A DNA stretch of 38,865 nucleotides from positions 1 to 38,865 of the forward strand of contig JALSRM010000009.1 in assembly GCA_026984775.1 (NCBI GenBank), written 5' to 3'. The notes below the pieces were generated by a model. It worked only from the letters and a program-made list of their open reading frames with translations, did not search any database and had not been told where the DNA came from. Below, one piece after another: positions 15,512 to 23,846 of this stretch. The position numbers and the translations under genes were made by a program. Within the stretch, counting starts at the first letter, position 1; each line of letters starts with the position of its first letter. This stretch comes from Gammaproteobacteria bacterium (GTDB taxonomy: Bacteria; Pseudomonadota; Gammaproteobacteria; CAJXQU01).

Positions 15512-16270
15512 CTAATTTTCGTTGATTTCGCCTTCCTTATCTTGATCCGGATCAATAGTGGGCTCATCCAGATCAACTGGCATGGTTTTATCCTTGTGGT
15601 ATCGGGTAAGCGGGACGAAGGCAACGGGCAAGATATTCTTTTCCTTGATTTCACCCCCGGGTGTTTTCGTGATCAGCATCAGATTCTGTTGTCCTGAACG
15701 TGGGCCAACAGGAATTACCATACGTCCACCGGGTTTCAGTTGATCCAGCAGGGGGTGAGGGATTTCTTCGGCAACGGCGGTCACCATGATCGCGTCATAG
15801 GGTGCATGTTCAGGCAGACCGAAATAACCGTCTCCTGTATAAACATGTACATTGTCAAAGCCAAGCCGATGCAGTTTTTTTTGTGCCGACCGGGCTAGAG
15901 GTTCGTGGGTTTCTATTGAGTAGACCTCTTGGGCGAGAAGTGACAGGACGGCAGACTGGTAGCCGGAACCCGTGCCGATTTCCAGAACCACATCGTTCTC
16001 CTGCAGGTCCAGCAGATCAGTCATCAGGGCGACGATAAACGGTTGCGAAATCGTTTGTCCACATTCAATGGGCAGAGGTGAATCGATATATGCAAGCCGT
16101 TGCTGGGTGCGATCCACAAATTCGTGTCGTGGTATCTTGTTCATGGCCTGGATCACACGTCTGGCAGGTTCCTTGCGGCCTGTATAACTGGAAGTAAAAC
16201 GTGCCTCCTCTTTTATTCGGGCGATCATGGCCTTGCGATCGGTTTCAAAAGTGTTATTCACTCGGGTCAT
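15512..16270 (-). CDS. pcm: Protein-L-isoaspartate O-methyltransferase, cytoplasmic copy
   Basis: The 252-residue PIMT carries PRHEFVD, the [17 protein letters not shown] segment, SAM motif [15 protein letters not shown] and [12 protein letters not shown]. Unlike the copy at 11058 it has no signal peptide and should repair isoaspartyl damage in cytoplasmic proteins. Its C-terminus adds about 25 acidic residues ([20 protein letters not shown]) not expected in the family core. A GGAGA site precedes the ATG, and the start overlaps the end of the slipin gene by 17 bases, so translation is probably coupled. It belongs to the operon nfeD-slipin-pcm-attachment protein. Confidence 0.93.
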   Translation of the reverse strand: MTRVNNTFETDRKAMIARIKEEARFTSSYTGRKEPARRVIQAMNKIPRHEFVDRTQQRLAYIDSPLPIECGQTISQPFIVALMTDLLDLQENDVVLEIGTGSGYQSAVLSLLAQEVYSIETHEPLARSAQKKLHRLGFDNVHVYTGDGYFGLPEHAPYDAIMVTAVAEEIPHPLLDQLKPGGRMVIPVGPRSGQQNLMLITKTPGGEIKEKNILPVAFVPLTRYHKDKTMPVDLDEPTIDPDQDKEGEINEN

Positions 16271-17009
16271 TCTTTCTCCAGCTTTCGATCAGGTTGATGG
16301 GAATGGGGAAAACGATGGTGGATGAGCGATCACCGGCAACCTCGGTCAGGGTTTGAAGGTATCGCAACTGTATCGCCTGGGGCTGTTGTGAAAGGACTTT
16401 GGCTGCCGCCAGCAGTTTTTCCGAAGCCTGCAATTCCCCTTCGGCATGGATGACTTTTGCCCGCCGTTCACGTTCGGCTTCGGCTTGTCGGGCAATTGCC
16501 CGGATCATGCTCTCGTCCAGGTCCACATGCTTGATCTCCACGTTGGCCACCTTTATCCCCCAGGCATCGGTCTGCGAGTCGAGAATGCCCTGGATGTCGG
16601 CATTGAGCTTGTCTCGCTCCGCCAGCATTTCGTCAAGTTCATGCTGGCCCAGCACCGAGCGCAGAGTGGTTTGTGCCAACTGGCTGGTGGCGTCGAAGAA
16701 GTTTTCTACCTGGATGATGGCTTTTTGCGGATCGATGACACGGAAGTAGACCACGGCATTGACCTTGACCGAGACATTGTCTTTGGAGATCACATCCTGA
16801 GTGGGAACGTCCATGACGATGGTGCGAAGGTCCACCCGAACCATTTGCTGAATGAAGGGGATAATGATGATGAATCCTGGCCCCTTGACCTTATAGAAAC
16901 GGCCAAGCAGGAAAACCACGCCACGTTCATATTCACGCAGGATCCGTATGGCACTGAACAGCAGGGCCAGCGTCAGAAAAACGATGATTGCCATAAATTG
17001 TAGAGTCAT
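16254..17009 (-). CDS. Slipin / stomatin-like SPFH-domain membrane protein
   Basis: One N-terminal membrane segment (residues 3-23) is followed by an SPFH (PHB) domain containing [45 protein letters not shown] and [14 protein letters not shown] coiled-coil region then runs [26 protein letters not shown]. At 251 residues it has the size of bacterial slipins, which scaffold membrane microdomains and pair with NfeD proteases. Its start overlaps the nfeD stop by 4 bases (ATGA), the classic nfeD-slipin arrangement. It probably oligomerises at the inner membrane. Confidence 0.93.
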   Translation of the reverse strand: MTLQFMAIIVFLTLALLFSAIRILREYERGVVFLLGRFYKVKGPGFIIIIPFIQQMVRVDLRTIVMDVPTQDVISKDNVSVKVNAVVYFRVIDPQKAIIQVENFFDATSQLAQTTLRSVLGQHELDEMLAERDKLNADIQGILDSQTDAWGIKVANVEIKHVDLDESMIRAIARQAEAERERRAKVIHAEGELQASEKLLAAAKVLSQQPQAIQLRYLQTLTEVAGDRSSTIVFPIPINLIESWRKNDPSE

Positions 17010-18430
17010 GTTTGTACCTCACTTTCTTCCGGATGGACGATCAGCGTCAACCCGTCAATTGCCTGCACCTTCAGTCTCTCACCCTGTTGGACTGGCCGAT
17101 CAGAACGGGCGTTCCAGATCTCACTGTGAATCCTGACCCGGCCTTCTCGTTCGAAGTCTTCCAATGCAGTCGCCATCGCACCGAGCATCTCTTCCTTTCC
17201 GGCAACCACCGGATTCTTTCTTGCCTTGAATACCAGTCCCAGTGTGAGAATAAAGAGCAGGGCCGTGATCACGGTAAAACCGGCGATCAGTCCCATGTCG
17301 ATGCCGTATCCAGGTACTCCTGTGTCGATCAGGATCACGGAGCCGATCACAAAGGATGCAACACCTCCCAACCCCAGCACACCAAAGCTCGGAGCAAAGG
17401 CCTCTGCTGTCATCAGTGCAATACCGAAGATGATTAGCGCAAACCCCGCATAATTGATAGGAAGGACCTGGAAAGCGAACAGGGCGAGGAGCAGACAGAT
17501 GGCACCGACCGTCCCGGGCAAAACGGCCCCTGGGTTGGAGAACTCAAAGATCAGGCCATAGATCCCGATCAACATTAAGATGTAGGCGATATTGGGGTTG
17601 GTGATGACTTCCAACAAACGGTTTCGCCAGTCGGGTTCTATTTCCTGCGTGAGCAGCCCGGACGTATGCAGTGTTTTCTGCATGCCGAGAATATCCACCC
17701 TACGACCGTCCAGCTGTTGAAACAGATCGGCTTCATCTCTTGCAATGATGTCGATCACGCCTTTTTTCAGTGCTTCTTCGGCAGAAAGACTTGCAGCTGA
17801 ACGGACAGCCTGTTCTGCCCAGTCTGCATTGCGACCGCGCATTTCTGCCAGCCCTCGGATATAGGCGACCGCATCATTGATCATCTTTCTGTTCATGGGA
17901 TCCTCTATCTGGGGGTGCTGAGTTTTTTTTTCAACTTTTCCACCGCTTCCATCATCTACATCAGGTTTGTCCGTAAGTGGATTGTCTTTCCCGAGTCTGC
18001 CTGGAGACATCTGGATGGGAGTCGCCGCTCCCAAATTGGTTGCAGGAGCCATTGCAGCAATATGGCTGGCATAGAGAATATAGGTGCCTGCACTTGCAGC
18101 ACGTGAACCACCTGGAGCAACGTAGGTAATAACCGGAACAGGTGAGGCGATGATCTTTTTTATGATTTCACGCATGGAGAGATCGAGACCACCGGGTGTA
18201 TCCATACGGATCAGGATCAGTTCTGTCGTTGCTGGATCAGCCTTTTTGAGCGAGCGGGTGATGTAGTCTGCTGTCGCCGGCCCAATGATACCTTCGATCT
18301 GCAACATGAGGGCCATGTGAGGGGGGTGTGAGGTGATATTATCCTGCTGGACAGGATCCTTGGCCAGCGCCGGCATCGCAAGCGTGAGGTACATCGTCAA
18401 CAGTACAGAAAAAATTCGCATCTTGATCAC
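17006..18430 (-). CDS. nfeD: NfeD-family membrane serine protease (NfeD1b, ClpP-like)
   Basis: A signal peptide (about 1-23, ending ALA-KD) is followed by a ClpP/crotonase-fold protease domain. The catalytic Ser113 lies in AASAGTYI. The probable catalytic Lys182 lies in the [18 protein letters not shown] segment, by analogy with the archaeal PH1510 protease. Between them is a polar insertion of about 28 residues. Four or five membrane segments follow (about 285-420), then a C-terminal OB-fold NfeD domain (about 420-474). PH1510 cleaves the hydrophobic tail of its partner stomatin; the slipin gene directly downstream is the likely partner. The leader of about 85 bases begins near an FNR-like box at 18550-18563. 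Confidence 0.92.
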   Translation of the reverse strand: MIKMRIFSVLLTMYLTLAMPALAKDPVQQDNITSHPPHMALMLQIEGIIGPATADYITRSLKKADPATTELILIRMDTPGGLDLSMREIIKKIIASPVPVITYVAPGGSRAASAGTYILYASHIAAMAPATNLGAATPIQMSPGRLGKDNPLTDKPDVDDGSGGKVEKKTQHPQIEDPMNRKMINDAVAYIRGLAEMRGRNADWAEQAVRSAASLSAEEALKKGVIDIIARDEADLFQQLDGRRVDILGMQKTLHTSGLLTQEIEPDWRNRLLEVITNPNIAYILMLIGIYGLIFEFSNPGAVLPGTVGAICLLLALFAFQVLPINYAGFALIIFGIALMTAEAFAPSFGVLGLGGVASFVIGSVILIDTGVPGYGIDMGLIAGFTVITALLFILTLGLVFKARKNPVVAGKEEMLGAMATALEDFEREGRVRIHSEIWNARSDRPVQQGERLKVQAIDGLTLIVHPEESEVQT

Positions 18431-18521
18431 ACGACTCCTGATTGAGAAAACAATGCCCGCAACTTTCCAATTCTTTCAATAGGTTTAGACAGCCTCCTCT
18501 CCTTTTGGTTGTCGTTGCTTG

Positions 18522-18563
18522 AATTTAGCAACAATGCACCTATATTGGGTTGATATAAATCAC
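18522..18563 (-). promoter_or_regulatory. FNR-like box between nfeD (minus) and trxC (plus)
   Basis: TTGATATAAATCAC (18550-18563) matches nine of the ten specified FNR bases. It lies only 18 bases before the trxC ATG, too close to activate trxC but able to block it. On the minus strand, TAAATT (18522-18527) sits with its centre 32 bases from the box centre, so the site could activate the nfeD operon. A second inverted repeat (GTTGCT 18514-18519 with AGCAAC 18527-18532) lies just beside it. Confidence 0.4.
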
Positions 18564-18581
18564 GAAAAGGATACAAACTTC

Positions 18582-19019
18582 ATGAATAACTCTCTGCAAA
18601 TAGTTTGTCCCCATTGCAATACCATTAATCGTGTACCACAGGAAAAACTGGGTGATAACGGTAAATGCGGGAAATGTAAACAACCCCTTTTCACTGGGAC
18701 TCCCATTGAACTTAATGGCAACAATTTCCAGCGCCATGCAGTAAAGAATGATATCCCATTGGTCGTCGATTTCTGGGCTGAATGGTGTGGACCCTGCAAG
18801 GCCTTTGCTCCGGTTTTTGCACAAGCAGCAAAGGAACTGGAACCTTTTATTCGTTTCGGAAAACTGAATACAGAAATGGAACAGCCGATCGCCGCCCAGT
18901 ATCAGATACGCAGTATTCCGACGCTGATGGTGATCAAGCATGGCAAGGAGATAGCGCGTCAGGCAGGTGCCATGTCTCTGCATCAGTTCAAGACCTGGCT
19001 GAAACCCTGGTTGCCGTGA
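18582..19019 (+). CDS. trxC: Thioredoxin 2 (TrxC) with zinc-binding N-terminus
   Basis: With the start at the ATG at 18582 the product has 145 residues. The N-terminus has two CxxC pairs (Cys9, Cys12, Cys29, Cys32) that bind zinc, as in E. coli TrxC. The thioredoxin domain has the active site WCGPC (Cys69 and Cys72) and the cis-proline SIPTLM. It reduces protein disulfides in the cytoplasm, and E. coli TrxC is induced by oxidative stress. An AAGGA site lies about 11 bases before the ATG. The longer frame starting at 18519 would add residues with no family match and is not favoured. An FNR-like box overlaps the expected promoter. Confidence 0.93.
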   Translation: MNNSLQIVCPHCNTINRVPQEKLGDNGKCGKCKQPLFTGTPIELNGNNFQRHAVKNDIPLVVDFWAEWCGPCKAFAPVFAQAAKELEPFIRFGKLNTEMEQPIAAQYQIRSIPTLMVIKHGKEIARQAGAMSLHQFKTWLKPWLP

Positions 19020-19114
19020 GTTACAGGAGGGAGATTAACCCGTGTCGATGGAGAGGATTCAATTCTCGGTACGGTATGATAAGGTATAGGTTCATTTCAC
19101 GGGCAGGGGGATAA

Positions 19115-19837
19115 ATGGTCGCAAGCCACACTCTGGTATCTTTACACCCAACCCTGGATTGCAGTCATTGCCGTCTGCATTCGATCTGTGTGGCCGGAAA
19201 CATGACCGAGGAAGAGACAGCGGTACTGACACAGGCTGTCGTCCATATCAACCCGTTGAAACAGGGGGAGTTTTTGTTTCACCAGGGCGATCCCTTTGAA
19301 TCCCTCTATATCGTTCGATCCGGATCTGTAAAATGTGTCATGACGGATGCCGATGGTATGGAACAGATCGTCGGTTTCAATTTCCCTGGTGATCTGTTGG
19401 GGCTTGATGCCATTGGTGAACGCTGCCATACCACTTCGGTGATTGCGCTGCAGCACTCCTCCTTTTGCAAATTGTCCTGGGATGACTTCAATATACTCAG
19501 TCAGAAATGTTCGCATTTTCATATCCAAAGTCTTTCAATCTTCAGCCGTGAACTGATCCACATCCATGAAATGGTGATGGCCATGGGCCAGAAAGGGGTA
19601 GAACAGAAGCTGGCGATTTTTCTCCTTGCCATTTCACAACGTATGAAAGAGCGTGGTTTCTCGGAAAGGGAATTTATTCTCAGTATGTCGCGCAGTGATA
19701 TCGCAAATTTTCTCGGCATAGCCCCGGAAACAGTCAGCCGTGAATTCACCCAACTGCAGAAGGAAGGTGTTATCCAGGTGGATCGGCGCCGCGTCCAGAT
19801 AGAATCGTTGGAAAATCTTCGGGCCATCGCTGGCTGA
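19115..19837 (+). CDS. fnr: FNR-type oxygen-sensing transcription regulator
   Basis: The 240-residue protein is a CRP/FNR-family regulator. Cys16, Cys19 and Cys25 (DCSHCRLHSIC) and Cys118 (SSFCKL) have the same spacing as E. coli Cys20, Cys23, Cys29 and Cys122, which hold the oxygen-labile [4Fe-4S] cluster. The cNMP-like domain (about 30-150) and dimer helix follow. The recognition helix contains PETVSR, keeping the Glu, Ser and Arg that read the TTGAT half site in FNR. It should therefore bind TTGAT-N4-ATCAA, a box found intact upstream of 8092. The start ATG at 19115 follows AGGGGG. It is probably active only without oxygen. Confidence 0.95.
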   Translation: MVASHTLVSLHPTLDCSHCRLHSICVAGNMTEEETAVLTQAVVHINPLKQGEFLFHQGDPFESLYIVRSGSVKCVMTDADGMEQIVGFNFPGDLLGLDAIGERCHTTSVIALQHSSFCKLSWDDFNILSQKCSHFHIQSLSIFSRELIHIHEMVMAMGQKGVEQKLAIFLLAISQRMKERGFSEREFILSMSRSDIANFLGIAPETVSREFTQLQKEGVIQVDRRRVQIESLENLRAIAG

Positions 19838-19900
19838 TTCAGAACCTTAGGAACAATTCTTGAATATGCTATTCTTATAACATTATAAGGAGAGCACATT

Positions 19901-21601
19901 ATGGATACTGCAGTCAAAAACCTTGAAAAGACGTTTCCGGAGACTGTCAATCTGGATCCTTACGGGATTTTTTCTTCCAGTTTGGCAATCCAGCGTGCCT
20001 GGATGAATCATCCAAAAGAGCTGTCGGAACAACTCACCAAATTGGCCCTCGAGTTCTGGTCTCTGGAGGAGTGGCAGACGCTGACAGGTTTTGGGTCTCA
20101 TGGTGATCTTTTCGAACCGGTTACGTATGACGAGCGGTTCCAATACCGTTTCTGGGAAGAAAACCCGTGGTACGACACCCTCAAGGAGGGGTATTTGCTC
20201 TACACCCGCTGGTTGGAGGATGCCATCTACGCAACACCGGGTGTGGAAGAGAAAACCCGCCGCAAGGCAGCATTTTGGGCCCGGCAGATGCTCAATGCCA
20301 TGGCGCCAACCAATTTCTATCCGACCAACCCGGAAGCCATCGTTCGTTCACTGGAAACCAAAGGTATCAGTCTCATCGACGGGTTCAAGAACTTCCTGAT
20401 GGATCTTGAACGCGGCACCATCAGTATGGTTCGGGAAGATGCCTTCGAGGTCGGAAAGGATCTGGCAACCACTCCCGGTGCGGTGGTCTTCCGAAACGAG
20501 ATGCTGGAAGTGATCCAATATGCCCCGACCACAGACAAGGTTCATGAAATACCGATTGTCATCGTCTCCCCATGGATCAACAAATACTATATTCTTGATC
20601 TCAAGGAACAGAAGAGCATGGTGAAGTATCTGGTCGATCAAGGTTTTACGGTTTTCATCACCAGCTGGAAGAACCCGGGTTCCGACATGCGTGATGTGAC
20701 TCTTGATGATTATATGCTGCGGGGAGTGCTGGAAGCCGTCAACGTGGCGAGAGACATTTGTGAAGTTCCACAGGTCCATCTTACCGGATACTGCATCGGG
20801 GGCACCATCGTCAGTGCATTGATGGCATGGCTCAATCATCCCGATCAGGGCGAGGGCAATCCGGTCGCACACTGGACCTTGCTGGCCTCACTTGTGGACT
20901 TTTCTGAACCGGGCTGTATCGATGTCTTTATCGATGAGAACGCGATCCGTGCGGTGGAAAAATTGATGGAAGAGAAAGGCTATCTCGATGGACAGGACAT
21001 GGCTATGTCCTTTCGTATGTTGCGATCGAATAGTCTGATCTGGCACTACTATGTTCATAACTATCTGATGGGTGAGGAACCTGAGGCCTTTGATGTCCTG
21101 TTTTGGAACATGGATACGACCCGAATGCCGGAAGCCATGCACCGGTTTTATCTGCGCGAGTTGTATTTGAAAAACAAACTGGTACAACCGAATGCCCTGA
21201 CACTGGGCGGCCGCCCTATTGATTTGACCCGGATTACCCAGCCACTCTACGCTGTGGGTACAGAGCAGGATCACATTGTGCCCTGGAAAGAGTCTTTCAA
21301 GACCAAGGATATCGTGAAAGGACCGGTACGCTACGTATTGGCGACTTCGGGGCATATTCTTGGTATTGTCAGTCCACCTGTTGATCCTCCAAAACGCCGA
21401 TACTGGGTCTCCGATGTAGAGAAGGGGATTTCACCGGATCACTGGCTGGAGCAGACAGAAAAAATACCTGGCTCCTGGTGGAAAGACTGGGTCAGCTGGC
21501 TCTCTCCACAGGCTGGTGCTAAACGCAAACCGCCCACACTGGGTGGTCAGCGATATCAACCGCTTGCTGATGCGCCTGGGACATATGTGCTGGAAAAGTA
21601 A
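19901..21601 (+). CDS. phaC: Class I poly(3-hydroxyalkanoate) synthase PhaC
   Basis: PhaC polymerises hydroxyacyl-CoA into storage polyester on the granule surface. The 566-residue length and the N-terminal PhaC_N domain (PTNFYPTNPEAIVRS, around 136-150) fit class I. The lipase-like box is TGYCIGGT with Cys298. Asp457 (TEQDHIVPW) and His485 (TSGHILGIV) complete the triad. The spacings of 159 and 28 residues are close to those of Cupriavidus necator PhaC (161 and 28). AAGGAGAG precedes the ATG. The gene is not followed by phaA or phaB. It converges on a phasin gene across a shared terminator, and phaB lies near 30.2 kb. Confidence 0.95.
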   Translation: MDTAVKNLEKTFPETVNLDPYGIFSSSLAIQRAWMNHPKELSEQLTKLALEFWSLEEWQTLTGFGSHGDLFEPVTYDERFQYRFWEENPWYDTLKEGYLLYTRWLEDAIYATPGVEEKTRRKAAFWARQMLNAMAPTNFYPTNPEAIVRSLETKGISLIDGFKNFLMDLERGTISMVREDAFEVGKDLATTPGAVVFRNEMLEVIQYAPTTDKVHEIPIVIVSPWINKYYILDLKEQKSMVKYLVDQGFTVFITSWKNPGSDMRDVTLDDYMLRGVLEAVNVARDICEVPQVHLTGYCIGGTIVSALMAWLNHPDQGEGNPVAHWTLLASLVDFSEPGCIDVFIDENAIRAVEKLMEEKGYLDGQDMAMSFRMLRSNSLIWHYYVHNYLMGEEPEAFDVLFWNMDTTRMPEAMHRFYLRELYLKNKLVQPNALTLGGRPIDLTRITQPLYAVGTEQDHIVPWKESFKTKDIVKGPVRYVLATSGHILGIVSPPVDPPKRRYWVSDVEKGISPDHWLEQTEKIPGSWWKDWVSWLSPQAGAKRKPPTLGGQRYQPLADAPGTYVLEK

Positions 21602-21620
21602 GAATTAACCCGGCAAGGGA

Positions 21621-21692
21621 TCATTGAAACCATCGTTCTTGTGAATTACGGACCAGCGGCGTGGTGTCGGTCATTCTTCCAGGTTTGCCCAT
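21621..21692 (-). CDS. Possible 23-residue small ORF with perfect ribosome site
   Basis: On the minus strand an AGGAGGT sequence (complement of 21697-21703) lies 4 bases before an ATG. The ORF encodes MGKPGRMTDTTPLVRNSQER and three more residues. It lies between the phaC stop and the terminator at 21749-21774, and no promoter is obvious. The ribosome site is better than that of most real genes here, but the peptide matches nothing I know. It could equally be a relic. Confidence 0.25.
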   Translation of the reverse strand: MGKPGRMTDTTPLVRNSQERWFQ

Positions 21693-21748
21693 GGATACCT
21701 CCTTGTGCCACCTTATTGCTCCGTTGATACCGTGTTTCCTACCCAATA

Positions 21749-21774
21749 AAACCCTGATCATGAGATCAGGGTTT
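21749..21774. terminator. Bidirectional terminator between convergent phaC and phasin genes
   Basis: AAACCCTGATC (21749-21759) and GATCAGGGTTT (21764-21774) form a perfect 11-bp stem with the tetraloop ATGA. On the minus strand the stem is followed by a T-rich TTTTATT, on the plus strand by TTTCTATAT. It lies 13 bases beyond the phasin stop and well downstream of phaC. Confidence 0.88.
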
Positions 21775-21787
21775 CTATATCTGCATT

Positions 21788-22381
21788 TCAGGCAGCAGAT
21801 TGTTTAGCCTCTGCAGAAGCTGTTTTCCGGGAACGTGGAGCTGCTTTTTTTGTAGTGGCTTCAGGTTTTTCAACAGGAACCAGATGAGAGACAAACTCAT
21901 TTTGGGCATCCAGCGTTTTTTCTGCGGCGTTTTCCCAGGCCTTGAAGACGTTATTGACGGCCTTGCTCCATTCTGCCACAGGATTCATCATTGATTGGGC
22001 CATCGGATTCCATTGCATCATGTTCTGGCTGGGCGCCTGTCTTTCAAACTCTCTTGCCAAAGAGAACCAAGTTTCCAACAGTTCTTCCTGTGATTTGATA
22101 CCCGCGTCGAGCATTTCCTTTATTGAGCCGAAATACTGGTCGATGATCTCTGATTCTGCTAATTCTGGATTAGCAGTTTTCAACATATTATGGGTAAATT
22201 TTTCCTGTGTTTGCAGCATCTCTGTCATTACCTGCTGTGTGATCTCCAGCGGTCGGCGACAGGCTTCTTCCCATTCAGAACGTGCAGAGGTTTTTTTGCC
22301 CTGCATGAAATTGTCCCAGAATTGTCGTTGAAGGTTTGTCCATGCGCCTATCATTTCCTCGAGTTCGGTCTTTGTGGTCAT
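21788..22381 (-). CDS. Phasin-family polyhydroxybutyrate granule protein with basic tail
   Basis: The 197-residue protein is almost wholly helical and amphipathic, with ITQQVMTEMLQTQEKFTHNM and FKAWENAAEKTLDAQNEFVSHL, the usual phasin look. It has no signal peptide or membrane segment. Phasins coat PHB granules and activate the synthase. The tail (about 172-197, KKAAPRSRKTASAEAKQSAA) is lysine- and alanine-rich like histone-type tails. PhaM of C. necator uses such a tail to tie granules to DNA; a similar role is inference. The N-terminal WTNLQRQFWDNFM also recalls PhaE subunits of class III synthases, but the protein is too short for PhaE. GGAGGGG precedes the ATG. Confidence 0.78.
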   Translation of the reverse strand: MTTKTELEEMIGAWTNLQRQFWDNFMQGKKTSARSEWEEACRRPLEITQQVMTEMLQTQEKFTHNMLKTANPELAESEIIDQYFGSIKEMLDAGIKSQEELLETWFSLAREFERQAPSQNMMQWNPMAQSMMNPVAEWSKAVNNVFKAWENAAEKTLDAQNEFVSHLVPVEKPEATTKKAAPRSRKTASAEAKQSAA

Positions 22382-22678
22382 AATGCCCCTCCGGTTGTTG
22401 CAGTTGAGTCATTCATTCATATGATTTCAGTCAGGTGACTGGATCACAACCAAAACCAGGTTTGTCGTGAGATGATGAGATTGATCGCCATGATCGGGTT
22501 ATTGGCACCTGTGAAATATTGGGGTAACCGTTTGGAGTTTCCTGGATTTCACAGGGTTGTGTTGAACTCTGCCAATGTTCATACATCCCTGTGTCATGTT
22601 ATTACCCCACCAATCTTTGATTACGGGTTAGTACTATAAAACCTGATTTCACGTTGAAGTGTATATCAGAATATTCCT
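22382..22678. other. Non-coding gap upstream of the phasin gene
   Basis: Nearly 300 bases lie here without a convincing gene. The stretch holds the phasin ribosome site and leader. It also holds a 9-bp inverted repeat, CCTGTGAAA (22508-22516) and TTTCACAGG (22547-22555), about 130-170 bases before the phasin start, which could be an operator. No clear sigma-70 promoter is visible by eye. The hairpins that follow (22679-22734) belong to the end of the exporter operon. Confidence 0.4.
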
Positions 22679-22706
22679 TCTCTTTCTGATATAGATCAGA
22701 AAGAGA
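22679..22706 (-). terminator. Long hairpin after the ABC exporter operon
   Basis: A 12-bp perfect stem (22679-22690 with 22695-22706) has the loop ATAG. It lies 25 bases after the last exporter gene but has no T-run on the minus strand, so it may stabilise the RNA end rather than terminate. Its core CTGATATAGATCAG is also FNR-like, which leaves a second reading as a protein-binding site. Confidence 0.5.
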
Positions 22707-22710
22707 GTTG

Positions 22711-22734
22711 CTGAAGCGAGATCTTCCGCTTCAG
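22711..22734 (-). terminator. Second hairpin overlapping the stop of ybhR
   Basis: CTGAAGCG (22711-22718) and CGCTTCAG (22727-22734) form an 8-bp stem with an 8-base loop. The stem includes the last codons of the permease gene. Together with the hairpin at 22679-22706 it forms a double stem-loop at the operon end. Confidence 0.45.
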
Positions 22735-23846
22735 GACAGGCGATGGCGGAAGGACCATCCTGCAGCAGCCAATGTCACCACTGCAATCAGCGTCATGGGA
22801 AAATACTGGTCGAGCAGCAGGGCATAGGAGTCACCTTCCAGGAAAACACTGCGAAGAATAATCAAAAAATAACGCAGTGGATTTAGGTAGGTCAGATACT
22901 GAATGATCTCCGGCATATTGGCAATAGGGGTTGCGAAGCCAGAAAGAATAACCGAAGGGACCAGGAAGAGGAACGCACCAAGAATACCTTGCTGCTGGGT
23001 GAGGGCGATTGAAGAAATCATCAGTCCGACTCCGGTTGCCGATAACAGGAACAGAAACATGCCGATATAGAGCGCCCCCAGATTTCCCCGCAAGGGAACT
23101 TCGAACCAGTAGATAGCCATCAGCAGGATAAAGCTGCCCTCGATCAGCCCTATCAGGATTCCCGGAACAGACTTGCCAATAAGGATTTCTACTGGTCGTA
23201 ACGGCGTGACCAGTAATTGATCAAACGTTCCGGCTTCCCGCTCTCGGGCAACGGACAAACCTGTCACGATGGTGGTAATGACCAGTGAGAGGAGCCCAAC
23301 GATTCCAGGGACAATAAACCAGCGAGAAACGAGGTTCTCATTGAACCAGGAACGGATCGCCAAAGAGGCTGGTGGTCCGGTCAAACCATTCCGCTCAAAC
23401 CATTCGATATTGAAATCCGTGACGATGGTGCGTAAATAACCTAAGGCCAACAGAGCAGTATTGGAGTTTCTGCCATCGATGATTGCCTGAACCTGCGCTG
23501 ATTTTCCTTTCTCTATTTCGCTACCGAACCGTGATCCGATATGAAGAACGATCAATGCTTCCTTGTTATTGATTGCAACTTCGATCTGGCCATCGTGATC
23601 GAGAGGATCAATCAATTCAAAGTGTGGAGACCCTCTGAGCCGGGCGACCAATGCTCTGGAGAGCTGGCTGTGATCTTCATCGTAAATGGCAACGGGAATA
23701 TGATTCAGATCAAAGGTTGCGGCATAACCAAAAACCAGTAATTGAGCGATCGGAGGGCCAATGAGAATGACCCGACTCTGCTTGTCCTTGAGAATAGCCA
23801 GTAATTCCTTAATGGCCAATGCCAGAATATGTCGTAGTGTGATCAT
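22731..23846 (-). CDS. ybhR: ABC-2 type exporter permease (YbhR-like)
   Basis: The 371-residue protein has the ABC-2 permease layout. One N-terminal membrane segment (about 23-45) is followed by a large periplasmic domain (about 50-175) and five C-terminal membrane segments. The family motif VAREREAGTFDQLLVTPLRPVEILIGK lies near 200-226. It should pair with the second permease to form the channel. The ATG abuts the stop of the upstream permease (TAG-ATG), so the two are translated together. Size and order match YbhR of the E. coli ybhGFSR operon (about 368 residues). Confidence 0.88.
   Translation of the reverse strand: MITLRHILALAIKELLAILKDKQSRVILIGPPIAQLLVFGYAATFDLNHIPVAIYDEDHSQLSRALVARLRGSPHFELIDPLDHDGQIEVAINNKEALIVLHIGSRFGSEIEKGKSAQVQAIIDGRNSNTALLALGYLRTIVTDFNIEWFERNGLTGPPASLAIRSWFNENLVSRWFIVPGIVGLLSLVITTIVTGLSVAREREAGTFDQLLVTPLRPVEILIGKSVPGILIGLIEGSFILLMAIYWFEVPLRGNLGALYIGMFLFLLSATGVGLMISSIALTQQQGILGAFLFLVPSVILSGFATPIANMPEIIQYLTYLNPLRYFLIILRSVFLEGDSYALLLDQYFPMTLIAVVTLAAAGWSFRHRLS

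Noticed and set aside
16446-17003. 185-residue plus-strand open frame
   Set aside because: It is antisense to the slipin gene; the His/Asp-rich product looks like a shadow frame.
22480-22497. TTGATCGCCATGAT as an FNR box before the phasin gene
   Set aside because: Only the left half site fits; the right half departs from ATCAA.
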